Assembly: GCA_022705325.1 (NCBI GenBank)
Contig: JAKJER010000012.1
Span: forward strand, 62,001 to 126,000
Origin: Planctomycetota bacterium
GTDB taxonomy: Bacteria > Planctomycetota > Phycisphaerae > SM23-33
DNA: 64,000 bases
Direction of reading: 5' to 3'
Part shown: piece by piece, positions 58,094-64,000 of the stretch
How the letters are laid out: every line of letters starts with the position of its first letter
Numbering within the stretch: the first letter of the stretch is position 1
The notes under the pieces: model-generated
The model's input: only the letters and a program-made list of their open reading frames with translations
Told to the model about the DNA's origin: nothing
Databases searched by the model: none
Program-made: the position numbers and the translations under genes

Positions 58094-58516
58094 TCAGGCC
58101 TTCTTCAGCACGTCGATCGCCCGGTCGGCGTCCGCGGACGTATCGAAGGCGAAGTAGGCGATGAACCGGGGACCGATGACGGCCGCCGACACGCCCCGGA
58201 GGTTGAGGCCCGCTTCGGCGATCTGCTGGGCCAGCTTGTAGCCCATGCCGGGAGCGTTGGTTCCCTCGACACGGACGGAATGGAGGCTCTCGGTAACGCT
58301 GAAGCCGGCCTGGGAGGCGGCTCGGACTTCGCGGTCGCCCCGCAGGGGCGTAACGAACACGACGCCGGTGCCCGGGCGCTCCGGAGAACGGCGGGCAATG
58401 ACGAAATCCAGGTCGGCCCCCGCCTGGGACAACGGGGCCAGCCTGGCGGCCAGCCCGCCGGGTTCATCCTGGATGCTCGCAGCCCATACGTCCACGTGCT
58501 CGACGGTCATGTCCAT
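58094..58516 (-). CDS. ACT-domain protein
   Basis: 140 residues containing two tandem ACT-like halves. The first has 'WAASIQDEPGGLAARLAPLSQAGADLDFVIARR', the second 'VEGTNAPGMGYKLAQQIAEAGLNLRGVSAAVIGPRFIAYFAF'. Both show the DxPG(G/M)-x-(A/G) turn where amino acids bind. No enzyme domain is attached, so this is a small regulatory or sensing protein of the kind linked to amino-acid metabolism. AGGAG lies 8 bases before the ATG. It converges closely on the preceding gene (14-base gap). Confidence 0.8.
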   Translation of the reverse strand: MDMTVEHVDVWAASIQDEPGGLAARLAPLSQAGADLDFVIARRSPERPGTGVVFVTPLRGDREVRAASQAGFSVTESLHSVRVEGTNAPGMGYKLAQQIAEAGLNLRGVSAAVIGPRFIAYFAFDTSADADRAIDVLKKA

Positions 58517-58633
58517 GGCACGGTCTCCTTGAAATGGGGTTTCCCGCTGAACGTATTGTAGCGCGCACCAACTGTCGGCGGCCTGTGGCCATCTTCAATT
58601 GTCAATTGCCCGCGAACAATGGACAATGTCCTC

Positions 58634-59782
58634 ATGAGCATGACCTCTCGCCAGCGCGTGGTCGCGGCCATCGAGCACCGGGCGGTGGACCGCGTCCCGA
58701 TCGACGTCAACCCCGTGCCCGAGCACTACCGCAGGCTCAAGGCCCACCTGGGCATCGAGCTGGACGAGCCGAGCGATTACGGCACGATGGAAGAGGCCAT
58801 CCCCCACCCGAAGGTGCTGGCGGCGTTGGGGGCGGACCTGATCTCGGTGAAGCTCGGTTCGCCGACGGTGCGACCGCGGCGGGCCGATCCGCCGCGCGCG
58901 GACCTGGTGATGGACGACTGGGGCGTGGGCCTCCAGCGCGTCCACCAGGACGGCGGGGGCAGCTACCTCGAACCGGTCCATCACCCGCTGGCCGAGGCGA
59001 CCATCGAGGACCTGGAGCGCTACCCCTGGCCCGATCCGTCGCTGCCGGGGCGCGGCGAGGGCGCTCAGCGCGAGGCCAAGCGGCTCTTCGAGGACACCGA
59101 CCTGGCCATCGTCGGGCGGTTCGGCGGACCGATCGTCCAGACGGCGATCTACCTGGTGGGCTTTCAGCGCTGGCTGGAGCGGTCGATCCTCGAGCCGGAC
59201 TGGGCGGGCCTCCTGCTGGACAAGCTCACCGACATCATGATGGAGTTGGACCGCGTCGGGCTCCAGGCGGCCGGGCGGTATCTCCAGATCTTCAAGATCA
59301 GCGGCGACGATTTCGGCACGCAGCGCGGGCCGCTGTACTCGCCCGCGACGTTCCGCGGGCTGATCCTGCCGCGGCTGAGGCGGCGCTGGCTGGCCGCCCG
59401 CGAACTGCTGGACGCCGTCAATCCGCGCATCCAGATCATATTCCACAGTTGCGGCGGCATCCGCCCGTACATCCCGGACCTGATCGACATCGGCCTGCAG
59501 ATCCTCGACCCCGTCCAGCCGCGGGCCGAGGGTATGGACAGCTTCGAACTCAAGCGCGACTTCGGCGAGCGGTTGACCTTCCACGGGGGCGTCGACGAAC
59601 AGCAGGTCCTGCCGTTCGGCAGCGAAGAGGACGTGATCGCCGAGACGGAGCTCCGCCTGCGGGCCTTCGCGCCCGGCGGGGGATACATCTGCTGCCCGTC
59701 GCACTACGTGCAGGCCGACACGCCTCCGGCCAACATCGTCGCCATGTGCCGCACCGCCCGACAGTGGCAGGGCGAGGCGTAA
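58634..59782 (+). CDS. uroporphyrinogen-decarboxylase-family protein
   Basis: About 382 residues. It begins with 'TSRQRVVAAIEHRAVDRVPIDV', typical of the URO-D/cobalamin methyltransferase superfamily, and has 'DLAIVGRFGGPIVQTAIYLVGFQRWL', 'FHSCGGIRPYIPDLIDIGLQILDPVQP' and 'FHGGVDEQQVLPFG'. Planctomycete members of this group usually belong to the corrinoid/methyltransferase-like branch rather than haem synthesis. The true heme HemE would have a 'PxWxMRQAGR' N-terminus, which is absent here. Substrate is unknown. No good ribosome site is seen; ATGs at 58619, 58634 and 58640 are all possible. Confidence 0.8.
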   Translation: MSMTSRQRVVAAIEHRAVDRVPIDVNPVPEHYRRLKAHLGIELDEPSDYGTMEEAIPHPKVLAALGADLISVKLGSPTVRPRRADPPRADLVMDDWGVGLQRVHQDGGGSYLEPVHHPLAEATIEDLERYPWPDPSLPGRGEGAQREAKRLFEDTDLAIVGRFGGPIVQTAIYLVGFQRWLERSILEPDWAGLLLDKLTDIMMELDRVGLQAAGRYLQIFKISGDDFGTQRGPLYSPATFRGLILPRLRRRWLAARELLDAVNPRIQIIFHSCGGIRPYIPDLIDIGLQILDPVQPRAEGMDSFELKRDFGERLTFHGGVDEQQVLPFGSEEDVIAETELRLRAFAPGGGYICCPSHYVQADTPPANIVAMCRTARQWQGEA

Positions 59783-59815
59783 TCCTCTCCTGTCTCAGCC
59801 GTTTACGAACAATGC

Positions 59816-59843
59816 TTGCCGATTCCGTATTCAGCAATAGAAT
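59816..59843 (+). promoter_or_regulatory. sigma70-type promoter of the acetylesterase gene
   Basis: TTGCCG (59816-59821), 16-base spacer, TAGAAT (59838-59843), in an AT-richer patch just after the preceding stop codon. Confidence 0.55.
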
Positions 59844-59946
59844 CGTCACAAAGCCCGGCGACGGTCGTCGGCGAGACGTAACCCGGAAGATCTTCGATAG
59901 ACGGTGGAAGATGGCAGACTTGATTGGCTCTCTCACAGACAAAGTC

Positions 59947-61926
59947 ATGATTCGCAGAACGGCTCTGGCGTGCTTGTTGGCGATTGGGCTGTCGGGCCCG
60001 GCCCTGGGCGCCCCGGAGAAGAAGGAGATGCCCAAGGAGGACGTGGTGGACGTCCCGGCCATCGGCGAGGGCCTGTGCGTCAGCAACGCCTTCCAGACGA
60101 ACATGGTCGTGCAGCGCGACAAGCCCGTGAACATATGGGGCTGGGCGGACGCGGGCGAGGAGGTCACCGTCTCGTTCGCCGGCCAACAGGCCGGCGCCAA
60201 GGCGGCGGCCGACCGGTCGTGGCAGATCACCCTCAAGCCCATGCCTGCCAACAGTTCCCCGCAGGCAATGACGATCAAGGGCAAGAGCAAGACGCTGACG
60301 CTGGAGAACGTCCTGATCGGCGACGTCTGGCTGCTGGGCGGCCAGAGCAACATGGAATTCCCCATCTCCAAGGTTGACGACGGCATGCTGGAGATCGTCT
60401 CGGCCAACTTTCCGCAGGTCCGGCTGCTGACAGTCCCGAACGGCAAGGGCTTCGGGTCGGTCCACAGCTTCGAGCGGCTCCACGAATGGAGCAACTGGTC
60501 CGGCCGGCACTTTCGCAAGGGCGACTGGGACGTCTGCACGCCCGAGACCGTCAAGGAGTTCTCCGCCATCGGCTACGTGTTCGGGCGGCGGCTGGCCATG
60601 GCCGCGGGCGTGCCGATCGGTCTGATCGACGCCTCCATCGGCGGGACCACCGTCGAGGCCTGGACGCCCGAGGACGTGCTGAAGAAGATCGACGGCCAGG
60701 AAACGCGGGACATGATGAAGAGCTGGGTCGACAAGATCGCCGCCTTCGATCCCAAGGCCGACCTCCAAAAGCGCATCGACAGCTACAACGCCGCCAAGGA
60801 AAAGGGCAAGGCCAAGGGCAGCGTCCCGACGGATCTGCGGCCGGGTCCGGCAGGCGACAAGAACCGCCCGGGCTGCCGCTATGCCAGCGTGATCCAGCCG
60901 CTGACGGGACTGGCGATCAAGGGTGCGGTCTTCCATCATGGCTTCAACAACTGTTTCGGGGGCTCAGCCGGGGCGCGAATGTACTACCAGGTGTTCGGAA
61001 AGATGATCGCCGCCTGGCGCCAGACGTTCGGCGATCCGGCCCTGCCGTTCTGCATCGTCTCGCTCTGCACCGCGGGCGAGCCGCAGACGTGGGACAACTT
61101 CCTGCCGCCGATGTACGACGTCGGGCCCCTCATCCGCGAGGCCCAGTACAAGACCTTCCTCGACCTGCGGAGCGCCGGCGACAAGAGCGTCGGGTTCGCC
61201 AGCAGCTTCGACCAGCGGAAGAGCTTCTACCATCCGCAGATCAAGGTCCCCGTCGGCGAGCGGGTCGCCAAGTGGGCGCTCGTGACGCAGTACGAACTGC
61301 TGACCGGCCGGGACGCCGATGAGTTCTGGCTGCCGCCGATGATCAAGGAAGTCAAGATCGCCGATGGCAAGATCCGGCTGACCATGAGCACCGCCGTGAA
61401 GACCCGGGACGAAAGCGACAAGAGACTGCTGGGCTTTGCCGTCGCCGGCGAGGACCGCAAGTTCTACCCCGCCGTCGTCGAGTACTACACCGACGGCAAG
61501 AAGGACAACCGCAACCGGCTCCAGTACCAGCGCGACGCGCTCGTCCTGAGCAGCCCGATGGTCGCGGAGCCCGTGGCCTACCGCTACGCCTGGGCCCGCA
61601 ACCCGATGGCGAACATCACCAACGGCCGGCAGATCCCCATCGCCACCCAGCGCAACGACAACTGGATTCTCGAAGAGACCCCCGAGAAGATCGCCACCCC
61701 CGACGACTGGACCGAGGACAGGGCCAGAAAGCACGCCGCCGGCCAGCTTCGCAAACAGATGGAGTTGATCGACACCGAGCGTCGAATCAAGGAGGCCGAG
61801 GCCGCCATCGCCGAGCTCAAGCCGATCCTCGAAAAGGCCAAGGCCGACGAGGAGAAGAAGCGGGCCGACGAGGAGAAGAAGCGGGCCGCCGAGGCGAAGA
61901 AGGCCGAGGCCCCAAAGCAGCAATAG
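59947..61926 (+). CDS. exported sialate O-acetylesterase-like enzyme
   Basis: 659 residues with a signal peptide ('TALACLLAIGLSGPALGAPE'). The SASA/DUF303 hydrolase signature is clear: 'SNAFQTNMVVQRDKPVNIWGWADAGEEVTVSFAG', 'LIGDVWLLGGQSNMEF' with nucleophile Ser in GQSNM, 'IGLIDASIGGTTVEAW' and 'YHPQIKVPVGERVA' with the catalytic His region. It removes O-acetyl groups from sugars (sialic acid, xylan or others). The C-terminus ends in a charged coiled coil of repeated EEKKRA units, which is unusual for the family. ATG 59947 puts the signal at the very N-terminus; an in-frame ATG at 59911 would add 12 residues. Confidence 0.88.
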   Translation: MIRRTALACLLAIGLSGPALGAPEKKEMPKEDVVDVPAIGEGLCVSNAFQTNMVVQRDKPVNIWGWADAGEEVTVSFAGQQAGAKAAADRSWQITLKPMPANSSPQAMTIKGKSKTLTLENVLIGDVWLLGGQSNMEFPISKVDDGMLEIVSANFPQVRLLTVPNGKGFGSVHSFERLHEWSNWSGRHFRKGDWDVCTPETVKEFSAIGYVFGRRLAMAAGVPIGLIDASIGGTTVEAWTPEDVLKKIDGQETRDMMKSWVDKIAAFDPKADLQKRIDSYNAAKEKGKAKGSVPTDLRPGPAGDKNRPGCRYASVIQPLTGLAIKGAVFHHGFNNCFGGSAGARMYYQVFGKMIAAWRQTFGDPALPFCIVSLCTAGEPQTWDNFLPPMYDVGPLIREAQYKTFLDLRSAGDKSVGFASSFDQRKSFYHPQIKVPVGERVAKWALVTQYELLTGRDADEFWLPPMIKEVKIADGKIRLTMSTAVKTRDESDKRLLGFAVAGEDRKFYPAVVEYYTDGKKDNRNRLQYQRDALVLSSPMVAEPVAYRYAWARNPMANITNGRQIPIATQRNDNWILEETPEKIATPDDWTEDRARKHAAGQLRKQMELIDTERRIKEAEAAIAELKPILEKAKADEEKKRADEEKKRAAEAKKAEAPKQQ

Positions 61927-62088
61927 TCGCCTGGCAGCGGAGAGGCGTGCCCGCAGCCCGGGCGGCTGTGGGGTTCCGGCCTTATTGGGCCTGCGTCACC
62001 CGTTGGCTGGTTTTCCCATTTACACGGGTCATTTGGCGCGTCATCATCGTGACGCAGTCCTGTCCTGGACTCTGACAAGGAGCCGACG

Positions 62089-63666
62089 ATGAACGCCAGT
62101 CGAATTGCGGTTGCCGGGTGCGGGGGATGTCCTATCAGCCGTCGCGGGTTTCTGGCCGGCTGTGCGGCCTGCGCGGGGGCGGGGTTGGCCCTGCCCGGAC
62201 GGGCGGCGGGCCAGCCGGCCGGCGCGGACGCGGCCGGAAAGGCCAAGGTTCGCCTGGTATTCACCACCGTGCCCAACAATCGGCCGATCTGGCCGAACAT
62301 CGGCTACGACTTCGAGAAGCGCAAGAAGCAGATCCTCGACGTGCTGATCCCCGGCTGCCGGGAGGTGGCGTTCGAGGTGGCCGAGGTCCAGAACGCCCAG
62401 CAGGCGGTCCAACTGCTCAAGGACGACGAGCCCAAGGGCTTCGACGGCTACCTGGTGTTCATGCTCGGGCTGTGGACTCGCGCCCCCCAGGCGATCGCGG
62501 CGGCGGGCAAACCCACGCTGTTCGTGGACGATCTCTACGGCGGGTCGGGCGAGTTCCTGATCGCCAACGCGGCCGCCCGGCGCAATGCGAAGATGAAGGT
62601 CGCCTGCGTGTCCTCCTCGCGCCTCCAGGACGCCGCAGACGCCGCCAGGTGCTTCGCGCTGCTCAAGCAGGGCAAGTCGGCGGAGGAGTTCGTGGCGGCT
62701 GTCGCGGCGGTTCGGCACCAGGCCACGTCTTCAAGGGACGAGACGGCCTGCAAGGAGGACAAGCTGCCCAACATCGACATCGCCCAGACCATCGAGAAGG
62801 CGAAGAAGATGACGCTGCTGACCGTGGGCGGGGGCTGGGGCATGCCCAAGATCGCCGGCGCCGCCAAGGCGACCCTCGGCATCACCGTCCTGCCGATCCA
62901 GTTCCCCGAACTCCACGCCGCCTTCGAGAAGGCCGACGCCGACCAGGCGGAGACGTGGGCCCAGACCTGGACGAAAGCGGCGGAGAAGATCGTCGAGCCC
63001 AAGGCCGACGACATCCGCTCGGCCGCCCGGATGTACCTGGCCATGCGGGAGGTCATGAAGGCCCGCGGCGCCTGCGGCATCACGATCAACTGCCTGGGCG
63101 GCTTCTATGGCGGGCACATCAAGGGCTACCCGTGCCTGGGCTTCACCCAGCTCAATGACGATGGGCTGGTCGGCGCGTGCGAGGCCGACATCACCTCCTC
63201 GTTGACCATGATGACGATCGGGGCCATGACCGGCCGACCGGGGTTCATCTCCGACCCGGTCATCGACACGTCGAAGAACCAGATCATATACGCCCACTGC
63301 GTGGGGCCGACGAAGGTGTTCGGCCCGTCCGGGCCGGTGAACCCCGCCCACGTCCGCAGCCACAGCGAGGACCGCCAGGGGGCGTGCCTGCGCTCGCTGC
63401 TGCCGCTGGGCTACCTGACCACCACGTTGGAGATCCAGGTCCAGCGCAAGGAGATCCTGCTGCACCAGGGCAAGGCCGTCGACAACATCGACGAGGACAA
63501 GGCCTGCCGCACGAAGCTGGCCTGCGAGGTCAAGGGCGACATCGAGAAGCTCTTCAACGAATGGGACCGCTGGGGCTGGCACCGCGTGACGTTCTACGGC
63601 GACCTGAAGGCGCCCGTCCAGGAGTTTGCCAAGGCGATCGGGTTTACGATCATCGAGGAAGCGTGA
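62089..63666 (+). CDS. Tat-exported fucose/arabinose-isomerase-like protein
   Basis: 525 residues. The leader 'SRRGFLAGCAACAGAG' is a Tat signal with unusual cysteines. The body resembles the L-fucose/L-arabinose isomerase superfamily: 'YLVFMLGLWTRAPQ', 'GACGITINCLGGFYGGHIKGYPCLGFTQLNDDGLVGACEADI' and 'HCVGPTKVFGPSGP', including acidic residues placed like the metal ligands. Isomerases of this family normally work in the cytosol, so export is notable. The reaction is not certain. AAGGAG is well placed before the ATG. A long inverted repeat follows the stop. The next gene is another Tat-exported sugar oxidoreductase. Confidence 0.75.
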   Translation: MNASRIAVAGCGGCPISRRGFLAGCAACAGAGLALPGRAAGQPAGADAAGKAKVRLVFTTVPNNRPIWPNIGYDFEKRKKQILDVLIPGCREVAFEVAEVQNAQQAVQLLKDDEPKGFDGYLVFMLGLWTRAPQAIAAAGKPTLFVDDLYGGSGEFLIANAAARRNAKMKVACVSSSRLQDAADAARCFALLKQGKSAEEFVAAVAAVRHQATSSRDETACKEDKLPNIDIAQTIEKAKKMTLLTVGGGWGMPKIAGAAKATLGITVLPIQFPELHAAFEKADADQAETWAQTWTKAAEKIVEPKADDIRSAARMYLAMREVMKARGACGITINCLGGFYGGHIKGYPCLGFTQLNDDGLVGACEADITSSLTMMTIGAMTGRPGFISDPVIDTSKNQIIYAHCVGPTKVFGPSGPVNPAHVRSHSEDRQGACLRSLLPLGYLTTTLEIQVQRKEILLHQGKAVDNIDEDKACRTKLACEVKGDIEKLFNEWDRWGWHRVTFYGDLKAPVQEFAKAIGFTIIEEA

Positions 63667-63667
63667 A

Positions 63668-63761
63668 GGAATAGGGACGAGGGACGAGGCAATAGGGACG
63701 AGGGCAAAAACGCCCGTGAATCCTGGTCCCTAATCCCTGAACCCTGGTCCCTATTCCCTGA
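63668..63761. repeat. long inverted repeat built from AATAGGGACGAGGG units
   Basis: Two direct copies of AATAGGGACGAGGG-like units (63668-63704) are followed, after a short GC-rich spacer, by two inverse copies (TGGTCCCTAATCCC..., TGGTCCCTATTCCC...; 63723-63761). A hairpin of over 30 bp with few mismatches is possible. It begins directly after the isomerase-like gene and may end its transcript. Confidence 0.7.
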
Positions 63762-63826
63762 ATAATCGCCCTTGTCGTGACGTTAGTCCAGAAAGGCATT
63801 GCCGCTTAACAGTAGAAGGAAATCCA

Positions 63827-64000
63827 ATGACCACGCGCATCACCCGCAGAACCGCGCTCAAGTCGGCGGCGGCCGCCGCCATCGCCGCTCCCCTGATCGT
63901 CCGCTCAAGCGTCCTGGGAGCCGACGCCCCCAGCAACACGCTCCGCCTGGCCTCGATCGGCACGGGGCGGATGGGACACGGCGACATGCAGCAGGCCCTG
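63827..64000 (+). CDS. Tat-exported Gfo/Idh/MocA oxidoreductase, N-terminal part (runs off the window)
   Basis: 58 codons are visible. The Tat leader 'TRRTALKSAAAAAIAAPLIV' is followed by 'NTLRLASIGTGRMGHGDM', the start of a Rossmann fold with a GxGxxG-type dinucleotide loop. This is the same type as the gene at 45838-47298. GAAGGA precedes the ATG. The partner next door is the isomerase-like exported protein, consistent with periplasmic sugar processing. Confidence 0.85.
   Translation, partial: MTTRITRRTALKSAAAAAIAAPLIVRSSVLGADAPSNTLRLASIGTGRMGHGDMQQAL

Noticed and set aside
58634..59782. Haem-synthesis HemE
   Set aside because: The N-terminal substrate-binding motif of true HemE is missing; it belongs to the wider URO-D-like superfamily.

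Overview
The window looks like a high-GC Planctomycetota chromosome, probably class Phycisphaerae (inference). Supporting signs are two secreted proteins with C-terminal PEP-CTERM sorting signals, several Tat-exported enzymes with RR-x-F/V-L-type leaders, a CTPSR sulfatase, DUF6807 (PmoA-like) and DUF6259-like proteins, several secreted carbohydrate-active enzymes, and proline/alanine linkers of the 'TRPA/TQPA/SRPA' type. Most genes start after a clear AGGAG-type ribosome site. Many plus-strand genes have recognisable TTGnCn-N16/17-TAnnnT promoters, and several intergenic regions hold strong GC-rich terminator hairpins. There is no rRNA, CRISPR array, plasmid origin or complete prophage.

Layout. 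0-6.2 kb: edge of an exported protein, a DnaJ-zinc-finger-like protein, a Tat-exported sugar isomerase/epimerase-like protein and a membrane-anchored formylglycine-enzyme-like protein. These are followed by a small mobile-element zone: a RAYT/IS200-like transposase between inverted ~90-bp palindromic repeats, and a deleted ISAs1-type transposase. 6.2-12 kb: a complete tripartite efflux operon on the minus strand, in transcription order TetR regulator, MacA-like adaptor, MacB-like ATPase, MacB-like permease, NodT-type outer-membrane factor. tRNA-His follows. 12.3-14.4 kb: a membrane-anchored protein and an ECF sigma/anti-sigma pair with a terminator. 14.5-29 kb: secreted enzymes (GH20-like, BNR sialidase-like, SGNH esterase, DUF6807), a PEP-CTERM protein, a WD40/DUF2225 pair, two degraded enzyme genes and a hairpin-rich non-coding kilobase. 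29-39.4 kb: housekeeping genes: dxr, an rseP-like protease with four PDZ-like modules, rubredoxin, PPK2, a serine hydrolase, a lipoprotein, a tandem nucleoside-diphosphate-kinase-like protein and an MBL hydrolase. 39.4-44.2 kb: a candidate structured RNA with its own promoter, an FHA-GAF histidine kinase and a P-type cation ATPase. 44.2-64 kb: sulfatase, Gfo/Idh oxidoreductases, a second PEP-CTERM protein, a DUF6259-like giant enzyme, a standalone low-GC SIR2-like protein, GH16, ArfB, GH62, ACT protein, URO-D-family protein, sialate O-acetylesterase and a Tat-exported fucose-isomerase-like protein.

Functionally, the second and last thirds read as polysaccharide scavenging: exported glycosidases, esterases and a sulfatase strip substituents and backbones, while Tat-exported oxidoreductases and isomerases may process the sugars. 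The least expected features are palindromic elements. One perfect 28-bp terminator-like palindrome lies in frame inside the P-type ATPase gene. An array of four 21-bp hairpins (9-bp stems, 3-nt loops) lies in frame inside the DUF6259-like gene. Relatives of the first are free-standing terminators elsewhere in the window. Together with the RAYT/REP pair and the hairpin-rich 16.7-17.7 kb region, they suggest active spread of small palindromes in this genome. The other candidate for a new element is the ~180-nt structured RNA at 39.41-39.60 kb.
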